Source: an uncultured Prevotella sp. (lineage in GTDB: Bacteria; Bacteroidota; Bacteroidia; Bacteroidales; Bacteroidaceae). From it: 64,000 nucleotides of DNA. A program made the translations under genes and the position numbers. The stretch covers positions 21,648 through 85,647 of the forward strand of contig OMXE01000014.1 of assembly GCA_900314935.1 (NCBI GenBank), given 5' to 3'. A model generated the notes under the pieces. The model made no database searches. It was not told the DNA's origin and was given only the letters and a program-made list of their open reading frames with translations. Every line of letters begins with the position of its first letter. The first letter of the stretch is position 1. This document shows positions 23,683 through 32,620 of this stretch, in pieces.

Positions 23683-25837
23683 ATCGCGGATTCACAATGG
23701 GGAAATGTTCCTTACTGTTCTCATACGCCGGGTTCACCGCCTTCATACCCATATCAAAGCGCAGCACGAAATAGTCGAAATTCAGTCGTAAGCCAATACC
23801 ATAAGCCACAGCGATCTGCTTATAGAACTCATCCAGCTTGAACTGACCGCCCGGCTGTTCCTCATAGTTTCGTAACGTCCATATATTACCAGCGTCCACG
23901 AATACCGCCCCATCGAACTTCCAGAACAGGAAAGTACGGTATTCCGCATTCAGGTCGAGCTTCATATCACCAGTCTGGTTAATAAAGTCGATAGCTCCGT
24001 TCGACCCCTTGAACTTTCCTGGTCCTAAGCCCCTTACACTCCATCCTCTTACTGAGTTCGCACCACCCGAGAAGTAACGTTTCTCGAACGGCAGAATCCT
24101 ACTGTTGCCATAAGGATAAGCAATACCGAAGCCCGCATGGATAGCCAATTGGTTACGGCGGTCGAAACGAATCAGGTGGGTATAGTCGAAATCGCCCTTG
24201 ACATACTGTGCGTAAGCAATATTGAACAAGGTATATTGCCCTCGCTCGTTCTTATCTTCGCCTAACAGATGACTGAAGCCATTGAGCAGGTTACCAGCCG
24301 TCTCGAGGTTAGCACGGAACGCATGGTGCCTTCCGTTGTGCGCCAACGAGAATCCGATCTTCATGATGAACAGGTCTTCGTAGTTATATCGCAGAATGGC
24401 GTTCCTGTTACTCACGCTATCGAGATAATCATGCTTGAACGTACCTGAAATCCACGGCATGTAGATATAGTTCAAGTCGATTACATCCGCCCGATAAGTG
24501 GTATTCCTGTTCGCATCCGTCCACCTGTAACGCCACGCCGCAGAGAAGAGTCGTCTGTGGAACTCCGGGCGGTTCTGCATATTATAGCTAACAGACAGTT
24601 CCGATGCTGCCGAGCTCTTCTTCCTATAGCTCTTCGACACAGGAGCAATGAACCTCGGGAACGACAGCTTCGCCTCCATGTTATACTCCTCGTAATCTTG
24701 GTTCTGATAACCCTCCAGTCCTGTAATGGCCTCAAAGGCGCCGCGAAGCTGAACACTGAATGTCTCCGACCCCTTGAACAGGTTTCGGTTCTCATACGTC
24801 AGCGAGGCTGCCGCACCTAAGTCACCTGCGGTATTCGTTCCTTCGGGCTGGAAACTCACGCTGTTCGGCTTGTACGTACTGATCTGGATATTACAGTCGA
24901 GCAGATTACTATCAGGCACTTCGTTGAACTTAATACTCGTATAGCGCACAGCCGACAGTCGTCCGAAGCTGTTATACGTACGCTGCAGGTTCTGCGAGCT
25001 ATAGAAATCCCCCTCCTTCAACCAGGTATTCTCACGAAGCACCGACCGTCTGAGATGCAGCTTACCGTCGTCACCGCTCATAAAGTTCACCTGTCGTATC
25101 TTATACCGCGGATGGAAAGTCACCTCAGCATCGCTATGCGACTGATACGGCATCAGCTGCATGGTAAGGTCAACCATTTTCGAGCCACGTGTAGTATCGG
25201 CATAGAAACGAATGAAATCCTTGTGGAATCGGTAGAAGCCAGCATGAGTAAGCTGTTGCGTCATCTGCTTTCGGGCATTATCCAACTCTGAAGCCGAGAA
25301 CTTCATACCCTCCTTCAGATACAGGTTCTTGGCATGATCAATATCCAGTACCTTGGCCACACTGTCGTCTTGGATATCATATTTCACCGACCGTATAAAA
25401 TAAGGAATTCCCGGATGCAAGGTATAGATGGCGGTAAGCTTATGACGATGCGTTTTGGTATCCAAGGTTACATAACCGTTCATGTAACCCATGTTATGCA
25501 ACGCATCCTGCAGATCCTCACATGTCTGCTTGGCCAACAGCGAATCATACACCACAGGCTCCTCACCGATATTCCGCAGCGTACGGTTCAGCCACTTCGT
25601 CGTATCTCTTCCGGCCATGCCATACGTTCCCAAGGGAACCTTGAATAGCGAGAACCACTTACTGTTGGCCTGCTGATGGATGTAAGTGGACATCTGCGAA
25701 ACGTCAATCTCCTTGGCATCAGTCTCCACCCTTACCTTATCCAGCAAATACTCACCATCGGAAAGGAATTTCGATGATGAGCACGAAGCCATGAACAGCA
25801 GACAAGCAAGTGGTGCGAGTAATTTCCTTGATACCAT
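23636..25837 (-). CDS. Omp85-family (BamA/TamA-like) outer membrane lipoprotein
   Basis: The 733-residue protein starts MVSRKLLAPLACLLFMASCS, a lipoprotein signal. The N-terminal half holds POTRA-like repeats (EYLLDKVRVETDAKEIDV, KLTAIYTLHPGIPYFIRSVK), and the C-terminal half is an outer membrane barrel with the Omp85 motif FSGGANSVRGWSVRGLGPG and a final aromatic (FHFAVGLPF). A lipidated TamA/BamA-like protein is a common Bacteroidota variant. The likely role is insertion or export of outer membrane proteins or lipids. ATG 25837 is chosen because the signal peptide starts there; upstream in-frame codons run into the divergent gene. Confidence 0.88.
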   Translation of the reverse strand: MVSRKLLAPLACLLFMASCSSSKFLSDGEYLLDKVRVETDAKEIDVSQMSTYIHQQANSKWFSLFKVPLGTYGMAGRDTTKWLNRTLRNIGEEPVVYDSLLAKQTCEDLQDALHNMGYMNGYVTLDTKTHRHKLTAIYTLHPGIPYFIRSVKYDIQDDSVAKVLDIDHAKNLYLKEGMKFSASELDNARKQMTQQLTHAGFYRFHKDFIRFYADTTRGSKMVDLTMQLMPYQSHSDAEVTFHPRYKIRQVNFMSGDDGKLHLRRSVLRENTWLKEGDFYSSQNLQRTYNSFGRLSAVRYTSIKFNEVPDSNLLDCNIQISTYKPNSVSFQPEGTNTAGDLGAAASLTYENRNLFKGSETFSVQLRGAFEAITGLEGYQNQDYEEYNMEAKLSFPRFIAPVSKSYRKKSSAASELSVSYNMQNRPEFHRRLFSAAWRYRWTDANRNTTYRADVIDLNYIYMPWISGTFKHDYLDSVSNRNAILRYNYEDLFIMKIGFSLAHNGRHHAFRANLETAGNLLNGFSHLLGEDKNERGQYTLFNIAYAQYVKGDFDYTHLIRFDRRNQLAIHAGFGIAYPYGNSRILPFEKRYFSGGANSVRGWSVRGLGPGKFKGSNGAIDFINQTGDMKLDLNAEYRTFLFWKFDGAVFVDAGNIWTLRNYEEQPGGQFKLDEFYKQIAVAYGIGLRLNFDYFVLRFDMGMKAVNPAYENSKEHFPIVNPRFSRDFSFHFAVGLPF

Positions 25838-25853
25838 GAATTTTTCTTTTTCG

Positions 25854-25889
25854 CTTGCAAAAGTAAGAAAAAAAATGTACTTTTGCAAT
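25854..25889. promoter_or_regulatory. Interlocked divergent promoters
   Basis: Plus strand: CTTG (25854-25857), 20 bases, TACTTTTG (25878-25885) just ahead of ATG 25890. Minus strand: ATTG (25889-25886), 20 bases, TACTTTTG (25865-25858) ahead of the Omp85-type gene. Each promoter's -33 abuts the other's -7, so the two polymerases cannot both bind. Confidence 0.7.
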
Positions 25890-26660
25890 ATGATAAGCAA
25901 AAACTTGTTGAAATACGTACGCAGCCTCGAATACAAGAAGGGGCGCAAGGAGTTGGGACTCTTCGTTGCTGAAGGAACGAAGATCGTGGGTGACATGATG
26001 AAGGTAATGGGTCCCTTCCGAATCTTTGCCACAGAGGAGTGGTGGAAAGAAAACGACCTGGCACCCTGCGAGGAGGATAAGGTCCTCTCTGAAGAGGATC
26101 TCCGCCGACTCAGTTTCCTGCAGCATCCGCAGCAGGTAATGGCCTTCTTCCTTCTTCCCGTTAACGAGAATCCGTTTTTAGCTGATCAACAAGATATTAC
26201 GCCGCTTACCAATGAACTGTTTCTTGCGCTTGATGATGTGCAGGATCCTGGTAATCTCGGAACGATTATCCGCATAGCCGACTGGTTCGGCATTTCCACC
26301 ATCTTCTGTAGTTTGAACACTGCTGATGCCTATAACCCCAAGGTGGTACAGGCCACCATGGGAAGTATTGCCAGGGTGAAGGTGATCTATACCGATTTGG
26401 TAGAGCTGTTCAGTCATCTGCCCCAAGACTTCCCCGTCTACGGCACCTTCCTCAACGGCACGAATATCTATCAGGAGCCGCTCAGCCACAACGGCATCAT
26501 TGTGATGGGTAACGAGGGGAAAGGTATCTCCCCAGAAGTAGCAGCCCATATCAACCGCCGTCTCCTCATCCCCCACTACCCTGCCGATAAGGCCACTGCA
26601 GATAGTCTGAACGTTGCCATTGCAACGGCCATCACCTGCGCAGAGTTTAGGAGGAGATAA
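25890..26660 (+). CDS. TrmH/SpoU-family RNA 2'-O-methyltransferase
   Basis: The 256-residue protein carries the three SpoU motifs: LDDVQDPGNLGTIIRIADWF (motif 1), GIIVMGNEGKGIS (motif 2) and DSLNVAIATAITCAEF (motif 3), and an N-terminal substrate-binding part (LEYKKGRKELGLFVAEGTK) like those of rRNA methyltransferases TsnR/RlmB. These knotted enzymes methylate the 2'-hydroxyl of rRNA or tRNA; the target here is not clear. The start is five bases from the -7 element, giving an almost leaderless mRNA. Confidence 0.9.
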   Translation: MISKNLLKYVRSLEYKKGRKELGLFVAEGTKIVGDMMKVMGPFRIFATEEWWKENDLAPCEEDKVLSEEDLRRLSFLQHPQQVMAFFLLPVNENPFLADQQDITPLTNELFLALDDVQDPGNLGTIIRIADWFGISTIFCSLNTADAYNPKVVQATMGSIARVKVIYTDLVELFSHLPQDFPVYGTFLNGTNIYQEPLSHNGIIVMGNEGKGISPEVAAHINRRLLIPHYPADKATADSLNVAIATAITCAEFRRR

Positions 26661-26662
26661 TA

Positions 26663-26695
26663 AATAATCCCAACCCTTGAGGGCTGGGATTATTT
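26663..26695 (+). terminator. Rho-independent terminator
   Basis: AATAATCCCA pairs with TGGGATTATT around a CCCTTGAGGG-type inner stem, right after the methyltransferase stop codon. Confidence 0.75.
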
Positions 26696-26760
26696 AGAAG
26701 CAAGAGGCAAGAAGCAAGAAGCAAGAGAATAGTACAGAGTTACTGCATCTCTCATCTCCC

Positions 26761-26925
26761 CTTGAGGTGCTGGGATCATTAAAAAAAGGCGGGTATAGTC
26801 TTGCATTGAAACGGGACAGCTGCGGTGAAGCGGCTATCCGCAAAATCATCTCTCGCTGGCATCGTGACAACTGGATTGAAAGAATCGACAAGATGCACTG
26901 GAGAAAGATGAAAGCCGAAATGTGA
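26761..26925 (+). pseudogene. Decayed gene end between two terminators
   Basis: A frame without a start codon reads KRDSCGEAAIRKIISRWHRD and continues NWIERIDKMHWRKMKAEM to a stop at 26923-26925. The composition (Trp, Arg, Lys rich) looks like a DNA-binding protein tail. Upstream it runs into an AAGAAGC simple repeat (26697-26727), and just after the stop comes a TGTGACAT octamer repeat (26921-26953). It is probably a remnant. The remaining bases in 26661-27032 are hairpins. Confidence 0.3.
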
Positions 26926-26967
26926 CATTTGTGACATGTGACATTTGTGACATTAAGGAAATGAAAG

Positions 26968-27037
26968 TGAGGGGTGGCATCATGAAGATATCACCCCTCA
27001 TTTACGAAATCCCCTCAGTGTGAGGGGATTTTTTATT
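26968..27037. terminator. Two consecutive hairpins between convergent genes
   Basis: TGAGGGGTG (26968-26976) pairs with CACCCCTCA (26992-27000), and AATCCCCTCA (27008-27017) with TGAGGGGATT (27021-27030), followed by TTTTATTT on the plus strand. They would stop transcription from either side. Confidence 0.65.
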
Positions 27038-28307
27038 TCTTTCGCGTCATGATATTGAGCACCATCTCATCGGTGATGCCCATACCGTCAGCACCAATGG
27101 CTGTTAGGTTATGGATGCTCTGATCAACACAATCATCAACGATGCCCTCCTCAGACGACACACACTTGCCTTCGATGGATAGTAAGGCAGACAACACGGC
27201 GGTGCTCACACTGGATGTGATCTTCAAGGAACAGGCGGGCTTGGCACCATCGCAAATCATACCCGTGAGATTGGCAATCATATTCTTCACGGCATAGCAA
27301 ACGCGCTCGTAGTCACCACCCATGAGATAGGTAATACCCACGCTGCTGCCTATCGAAGCTACCACACAACCGCAGAGTGCAGATAGCTTACCAAGACTCT
27401 GTTTGATATAAATGGCTGTGAGATGACTCAGCATCAGTGCACGGATCAATTCTTCTTCTGTATTCTCGTTCTCCTTGGCATATACACATACCGGATTGGT
27501 GGCACAGATGCCTTGATTACCCGAGCCTGAGTTGGACATCACGGGAATCATTGCTCCACCCATACGGGCATCACATGCTGATGCTGTGCGAGATATGATA
27601 TGACAGAAGATTGAGTTTCCGAAGATTCCTTTCGCCATCGGGCGGTCGATGGTTTTTCCGAGATTATGACCGTAGTTGCCTTTCAACGCCTCACGGGCAG
27701 CATTCATATTATAGGTACGCGTCTCTTCGATGAAACGGATCTCGTCAATGGGAGTCGTTGTGGCAAAGTCGTAAACCAATCGCATGTTCAATGCAATCTC
27801 AGCATCTTGCTGACCGCTCTCTTTCGTTTGGGTATCCATACGCTGGCTTGCTGGTTCTATGAAGGTGGTGTGACCGCCGGAGATAACGGCTCTGGATGAC
27901 TTCTCACCTGCGGAAACGGTTATCTCAACGTAGAGCTTGTCACAGCTTCCGTCTTTAAGATTGATGTCGATGCGGTTCTCTGCAATATACTGTTTACCTT
28001 CTTCGAGCGCCTCGGGCGTAAGATCCTTCAACACCTCCAGCTGATAAGCACTCTTACCGATGAGAGCTCCTAAGGCAATAGCGATAGGCAGACCAATCAT
28101 TCCTGTGCCTGGAATGCCTACGCCCATGGCATTCTTCAGGATGTTGGCACTTAACTTGGCCTCAATATGCTCCGGACGACAGCCCAGTTGCTCAGTAGCC
28201 TTTGCCGTACACAAGGCAACGGACATCGGTTCAGTACAGCCAATAGCGGGAACCACTTCCTGATGGATAAGAGAGATAATCCGATTTCGCGTTTCTTTGT
28301 CAATCAT
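27033..28307 (-). CDS. L-cysteine desulfidase / serine dehydratase alpha family (UPF0597)
   Basis: The 424-residue protein fits the CyuA/YhaM (UPF0597) group: QEVVPAIGCTEPMSVALCTA at the N-terminus, GMIGLPIAIALGA, and cysteines for a 4Fe-4S cluster spread as GNQGICATNPVC, CGCVVASIG and MICDGAKPACS. Members break L-cysteine to pyruvate, ammonia and hydrogen sulfide; serine is an alternative substrate of related enzymes. I started it at ATG 28307 because conservation begins at MIDKETRNRI and upstream residues are not protein-like. It is transcribed away from the gcv operon and could share its amino-acid-catabolic theme. Confidence 0.88.
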   Translation of the reverse strand: MIDKETRNRIISLIHQEVVPAIGCTEPMSVALCTAKATEQLGCRPEHIEAKLSANILKNAMGVGIPGTGMIGLPIAIALGALIGKSAYQLEVLKDLTPEALEEGKQYIAENRIDINLKDGSCDKLYVEITVSAGEKSSRAVISGGHTTFIEPASQRMDTQTKESGQQDAEIALNMRLVYDFATTTPIDEIRFIEETRTYNMNAAREALKGNYGHNLGKTIDRPMAKGIFGNSIFCHIISRTASACDARMGGAMIPVMSNSGSGNQGICATNPVCVYAKENENTEEELIRALMLSHLTAIYIKQSLGKLSALCGCVVASIGSSVGITYLMGGDYERVCYAVKNMIANLTGMICDGAKPACSLKITSSVSTAVLSALLSIEGKCVSSEEGIVDDCVDQSIHNLTAIGADGMGITDEMVLNIMTRKK

Positions 28308-28358
28308 GTCGTATTCTTTAATTCGTTGATTCAGAATTGTTTTAATAGTTCTTGAGTG

Positions 28359-28366
28359 CAAAGATA
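28359..28366 (-). promoter_or_regulatory. -7 element of the desulfidase gene
   Basis: TATCTTTG on the minus strand, about 50 bases ahead of the start codon; the -33 element is not clear. Confidence 0.5.
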
Positions 28367-28429
28367 ACAAGTTTTTCCGAAACCTGTTTCCTTTTAGGGA
28401 AAAAAGACCATAAAAATGATGTGAAAAAG

Positions 28430-28460
28430 TTGGGGGATTCATGGATTATTATTAAATTTG
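28430..28460 (+). promoter_or_regulatory. Promoter of the lplA-gcv-lpd operon
   Basis: TTG at 28430-28432 and TAAATTTG at 28453-28460 are 20 bases apart, and ATG 28493 follows after 32 bases. No glycine riboswitch fits in this short leader. Confidence 0.65.
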
Positions 28461-28492
28461 CATGCAAGAATCCTAAACAATCCGAAAGAGGG

Positions 28493-29494
28493 ATGGTACA
28501 TATTAGGTTACCCGATGATAAGAACAGACCACTAAGCTTCTATCTGGCTATGGAAGAGTACGTTGCACGAAATACCAACGTTGACGACGCCTTCTTTATC
28601 TGGCAAGTGGAACCCAGCGTGATATTCGGAAGGAACCAGCTGATTGAGAACGAGGTGAACATCGAATACTGCAAAAGGAACGGTGTGAAGATGTACCGCA
28701 GGAAAAGCGGAGGCGGCTGCGTATATGCTGATATGAGTAATATGATGCTGTCGTATATCACTAATGGCGACAGCGTGAACTTCACCTACCACAAATATAC
28801 CACATTGGTGGTTACCGCCCTTCGACAACTGGGTATTCCAGCTACGGCCAACGGAAGGAACGACATCCTGATAGATGGGAAGAAGGTGAGCGGAAACGCA
28901 TTCTACCACCTGGGAGCACATCAGACTGCAACGGGTAAAGGGAGGAATATCGTACATGGAACGATGCTCTACGACACGGAGATGCGGAATATGCTGGGAT
29001 GTATTACCCCCGATGACGAGAAGCTGCTGAGCAAAGGAGTGAAAAGCGTTCGACAGCGCATCACCTTGTTAAAGGAACATACAACACTGACACTGGAGGA
29101 GATTCGCGAAGCACTCATCCGTTTCGCCTGTAATGAGGAACGATTGCTGACTGCTGAGGAGATACAAAGCATCGAGGAGATGGAAAAGGAGTATCTCTCA
29201 CCGAAGTTCATCTATGGAAACAATCCGCGCTATACGGTGATAAGGAAACAGCGCATGGACAATGTGGGGACCATCGAGGTGAGAATGGAGGTGAAGAACG
29301 GGGTGATCAGGGATTTCGATATGAAAGGCGACTATTTCCTGACAGGCGACCAGAATGAACTGTGTAGCCGACTGAAGGGAACACCCTTGAACAAAGAGGC
29401 GCTGATGGCCGCAATCCCCCACTCCATCAGTGATATCATAGTAAACTTACAAACAACTGATTTAATATCTTTAATCTTAAGCAATGGAGAATAA
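28493..29494 (+). CDS. lplA: Lipoate-protein ligase A
   Basis: LplA activates lipoate with ATP and attaches it to lipoyl domains. The 333-residue protein shows the family's RRKSGGGCVYADMSNMMLSY, the VSGNAFYHLG catalytic-lysine region (ILIDGKKVSGNAF) and a C-terminal lipoate-ligase accessory domain (NPRYTVIRKQRMDNVGTIEV). Position as first gene of the glycine cleavage operon implies that it lipoylates GcvH. ATG 28493 lies 32 bases from the -7 element; frame residues upstream of it are not conserved-looking. Its end overlaps gcvT by 11 bases. Confidence 0.93.
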   Translation: MVHIRLPDDKNRPLSFYLAMEEYVARNTNVDDAFFIWQVEPSVIFGRNQLIENEVNIEYCKRNGVKMYRRKSGGGCVYADMSNMMLSYITNGDSVNFTYHKYTTLVVTALRQLGIPATANGRNDILIDGKKVSGNAFYHLGAHQTATGKGRNIVHGTMLYDTEMRNMLGCITPDDEKLLSKGVKSVRQRITLLKEHTTLTLEEIREALIRFACNEERLLTAEEIQSIEEMEKEYLSPKFIYGNNPRYTVIRKQRMDNVGTIEVRMEVKNGVIRDFDMKGDYFLTGDQNELCSRLKGTPLNKEALMAAIPHSISDIIVNLQTTDLISLILSNGE

Positions 29495-30575
29495 AAGAAC
29501 TTGTCTGTATGACAAACATGTGGCTCTGGGTGCACTAATCTCACCCTTTGGCGGCTTTGACATGCCGATACAGTATTCGAACATCATTGATGAGCACAAT
29601 GCCGTAAGACAGCATTGCGGGGTGTTCGACGTGAGTCATATGGGTGAAGTAACCGTCAAGGGTGCTGAGGCGGAACGCTATGTGAACCATATCTTCACCA
29701 ATGATGTCACGGGTGCGCCCGACGGACAGATTTATTATGGAATGATGTGTTATGAGAATGGTGGTACCGTTGACGACCTCTTGGTGTATAAGATGGGCGA
29801 ACAGGACTACTTCCTGGTGATCAATGCGGCAAACATCGACAAGGACTGGGCATGGATGCAGCAGCAGGCCAAGGGGTTCGACATTGATTTGCAGAACCGC
29901 TCCGACTACTACGGACAGCTTGCTGTACAGGGACCAGAATCGGAGGCTGTCGTGGAAGAGGTACTCGGACTTTCTTGTAAGGAACTGGTGTTCTACACAG
30001 CCAAGACGATTGACGTTGATGGCGAGACCATTATCATCAGTAGGACGGGTTACACAGGCGAGGACGGCTTCGAGATCTATGGCTCACATGCCTTTATCCA
30101 GCGCCAGTGGGACAAACTGATGGCGTGTGGAAGATGTAAGCCCTGCGGACTGGGTTGTAGGGATACGCTGCGCTTCGAGGTGGGATTGCCACTCTATGGC
30201 GACGAGCTGTCTGACGAGATCTCACCAGTCATGGCTGGCTTATCGATGTTCTGCAAACTCGACAAGGAGGAGTTCATCGGTAAGGAGGCATTGGCACAGC
30301 AGAAAGCGGAAGGTGTGAAGCAGCGCGTGATTGGTATTGAATTGAAAGACAAGGCTATACCCCGTCATGGTTATAGTGTTTTATACCAGGGCGAGAAGGT
30401 GGGTGAAGTGACGACAGGTTACAACTCCATCTCCACAGGAAAGAGCGTTTGCATGGCATTAGTTGACACAGCGCATGCTAAATTAGGTACGGAACTGGAG
30501 ATCCAGATACGCAAGAAAACCTTCCCGGGTGTAGTGGTGAAAAAGAAATTCTACGAGAAGAGATATAAGAAATAG
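29484..30575 (+). CDS. gcvT: Glycine cleavage T protein (aminomethyltransferase)
   Basis: GcvT moves the methylene group from aminomethyl-lipoyl-GcvH to tetrahydrofolate and releases ammonia. The 363 residues contain the family start (RTCLYDKHVALGALISPFGG), GVFDVSHMGEV, GRTGYTGEDGF-type motif (SRTGYTGEDGFEIY) and LRFEVGLPLYGDEL. The length is normal. It overlaps lplA by 11 bases, so translation is coupled. The gap to gcvH is filled by the first copy of a 140-bp repeat. Confidence 0.97.
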   Translation: MENKRTCLYDKHVALGALISPFGGFDMPIQYSNIIDEHNAVRQHCGVFDVSHMGEVTVKGAEAERYVNHIFTNDVTGAPDGQIYYGMMCYENGGTVDDLLVYKMGEQDYFLVINAANIDKDWAWMQQQAKGFDIDLQNRSDYYGQLAVQGPESEAVVEEVLGLSCKELVFYTAKTIDVDGETIIISRTGYTGEDGFEIYGSHAFIQRQWDKLMACGRCKPCGLGCRDTLRFEVGLPLYGDELSDEISPVMAGLSMFCKLDKEEFIGKEALAQQKAEGVKQRVIGIELKDKAIPRHGYSVLYQGEKVGEVTTGYNSISTGKSVCMALVDTAHAKLGTELEIQIRKKTFPGVVVKKKFYEKRYKK

Positions 30576-30716
30576 ATGTGAGAGGTGAGAAATTAGAGGT
30601 GAGAGAATAGATTCAGAGATAATGATAACATGAAAGAGTATTATGTTCTATAACAAGATCATGAGCTCTGACATAAAAGGTTATCTCTCACTTCTCACCT
30701 CTCACCTCTTACCTCT
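30576..30716 (+). repeat. 140-bp hairpin-prone repeat, copy A
   Basis: The element starts GTGAGAGGTGAGAAATTAGA and ends CACCTCTTACCTCT, so its ends are inverted repeats of GA/TC-rich character. A unique-looking core (AGATAATGATAACATGAA) lies between them. Copy B at 31135-31276 differs at about seven positions. It fits a MITE-like or REP-like unit inserted between gcvT and gcvH. Confidence 0.85.
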
Positions 30717-30753
30717 AAAAAATAGAGCGAAGCGAAATTTAAATATTATAACT

Positions 30754-31134
30754 ATGGCAAAAGTAATTGAAGGACTCTATTATTCTGAGAGTCATGAGTA
30801 TGTGAAAGTGGATGGTGACTTCGGTTTCATCGGTATTACCGACTATGCGCAGAACGCATTAGGTAATGTGGTGTATGTGGATATGCCCGAGGTGGATGAT
30901 GAGGTGACTGCAGGTGAGGAATTCGGTGCTGTGGAGAGCGTGAAAGCTGCCAGCGACCTGATTTCACCGGTAAGTGGTACGGTGGTGGAAATCAATGAGG
31001 CTCTCGAGGATCAGCCGGAACTGGTGAACGAGGATGCTTACGCCAACTGGATCATCAAGGTGGAGCTCAGCGACAAGGGTGATCTCGATAACCTGATGGA
31101 TGCTGCTGCTTACGAAGAATTCTGTAATAAATAA
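30754..31134 (+). CDS. gcvH: Glycine cleavage H protein
   Basis: GcvH is the lipoyl carrier that shuttles the aminomethyl group between P, T and L proteins. The 126-residue protein has SESHEYVKVDGDFGFIGITD at the start and the lipoylation site ESVKAASD with Lys64. Length and motif are standard. ATG 30754 is chosen: the in-frame extension upstream comes from the repeat element, not from coding sequence. It is flanked on both sides by copies of the 140-bp repeat. Confidence 0.97.
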   Translation: MAKVIEGLYYSESHEYVKVDGDFGFIGITDYAQNALGNVVYVDMPEVDDEVTAGEEFGAVESVKAASDLISPVSGTVVEINEALEDQPELVNEDAYANWIIKVELSDKGDLDNLMDAAAYEEFCNK

Positions 31135-31276
31135 GAGGTGAGAGGTAAGAAATTAGAGGTGAGAGAATAGATTCAGAGATAATGATAACATGAATGAGTA
31201 TTATGTTCTATAACAAGATCATAAGCTCTAACATAAAAGGTAATCTCTCACTTCTCACCTCTCACTTCTCACCTCT
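31135..31276 (+). repeat. 140-bp hairpin-prone repeat, copy B
   Basis: Almost identical to copy A at 30576-30716, beginning directly at the gcvH stop codon and ending 16 bases before gcvPA. The terminal arms AGAGGTGAGA/TCTCACCTCT can pair, so each transcript copy could fold into a long stem. Confidence 0.85.
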
Positions 31277-31291
31277 AAAAAAATAAATATT

Positions 31292-32620
31292 ATGAACCAC
31301 AAGTATTTCCCGCATACCGAGGAGGAAATCCAGCAGATGCTCAAGGTGGCTGGGGTTGACTCGTTAGACGGACTCTACGCGGATGTGCCTGAGGATATCC
31401 GCTTCAAAGGCGACTACGAGATCGCTGATGCGATGAGCGAGTTGGAAATCCGTCAGTTCTTCAACACCTTGGGGATGATGAACGATCAGCTGACATGCTT
31501 TGCCGGCGGCGGTGTATATGATCATTATACGCCTTCGGTGATTCCCAGTATCGTGGAGCGCTCTGAGTTCCTGACCAGCTATACACCGTATCAGGCTGAG
31601 ATCTCTCAGGGTACGCTGCACTATATCTTCGAGTATCAGAGTATGATGGCGGAGCTTACCGGCATGGATGTGTCGAACGCATCGATGTACGACGGGGCTA
31701 CGGCTACTGCCGAGGCGGTGATGATGGCTTTCGCCGCAGGAAAGAAATGCACGAAGGTATTGGTAAGCAACACCATCGACCCGAAGGTGCGCCGCGTGAT
31801 TGATACCTATGCGAAGTTCCACGGTATTGAGATCGTAGGGATTGAAGCGAAGGAGGGTGTGACCGACAAGGCGGACATGGAAAAGAAACTCGCTGAGGGT
31901 GGCGTGGCTGGCGTGGTGGTACAGATGCCGAACTATTATGGTATCGTAGAGGACTATACCGGCTTTGCTGATGCTATCCATGAGCAGAAAGGGTTGTTCA
32001 TCATGAACTGCATTGCTGCTGATCTGGCGGTGCTGAAATCGCCTAAGGAATGGGGCGCAGACATCGCAGCTGGCGACGGACAGAGTTTAGGTATCCCGAT
32101 GACATTCGGCGGACCGTCGGTGGGTTATCTGTGCTGCACGGAGAAGCTCATCAGGAAGATGCCAGGAAGAATCGTGGGTATGACTAAGGATAGTCGTGAC
32201 CAGCGTGCCTTTGTACTGACACTTCAGGCTCGTGAACAGCATATACGCCGACAGAAGGCTACTTCGAACATCTGCTCGAATCAGAGTCTGATGGCGTTGT
32301 TCGTTACCATCTACCTCTCTCTGATGGGTAAGCAGGGCATGAAGGAAGCTGCTGAGCAGTCGTATGCCGGTGCTCACTATCTGTGCGACAAGCTCATAGA
32401 AACTGGCTTGTTTAAGCGTACATTCAACCAGCCGTTCTTCAATGAGTTCTGCGTTACCTACGAAGGGGATGTGGATGCGCTGCAGAAGAAATGCATGGAA
32501 CTGGGCTATCTCGCCGGTGTGAAAATCGATGCGCACACGGTGATGTTTGCTGTTACTGAGAAACGTACCAAAGAGGACATCGACGATCTGGTAGAAATCA
32601 TCAAGGAGGGTAAGAAATGA
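31292..32620 (+). CDS. gcvPA: Glycine dehydrogenase (decarboxylating) subunit 1
   Basis: This is the N-terminal half of the split P protein, which decarboxylates glycine with PLP. The 442 residues start YFPHTEEEIQQMLKVAGVDS and contain GGGVYDHYTPSVI, YTPYQAEISQGTLHYIFEYQ and GGPSVGYLCC, all typical for GcvPA. It overlaps gcvPB by four bases (ATGA), so the two subunits are made together. Confidence 0.96.
   Translation: MNHKYFPHTEEEIQQMLKVAGVDSLDGLYADVPEDIRFKGDYEIADAMSELEIRQFFNTLGMMNDQLTCFAGGGVYDHYTPSVIPSIVERSEFLTSYTPYQAEISQGTLHYIFEYQSMMAELTGMDVSNASMYDGATATAEAVMMAFAAGKKCTKVLVSNTIDPKVRRVIDTYAKFHGIEIVGIEAKEGVTDKADMEKKLAEGGVAGVVVQMPNYYGIVEDYTGFADAIHEQKGLFIMNCIAADLAVLKSPKEWGADIAAGDGQSLGIPMTFGGPSVGYLCCTEKLIRKMPGRIVGMTKDSRDQRAFVLTLQAREQHIRRQKATSNICSNQSLMALFVTIYLSLMGKQGMKEAAEQSYAGAHYLCDKLIETGLFKRTFNQPFFNEFCVTYEGDVDALQKKCMELGYLAGVKIDAHTVMFAVTEKRTKEDIDDLVEIIKEGKK

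Noticed and set aside
28461-28492. Glycine riboswitch ahead of the gcv operon
   Set aside because: The leader after the -7 element is only about 30 bases, too short for the aptamer.
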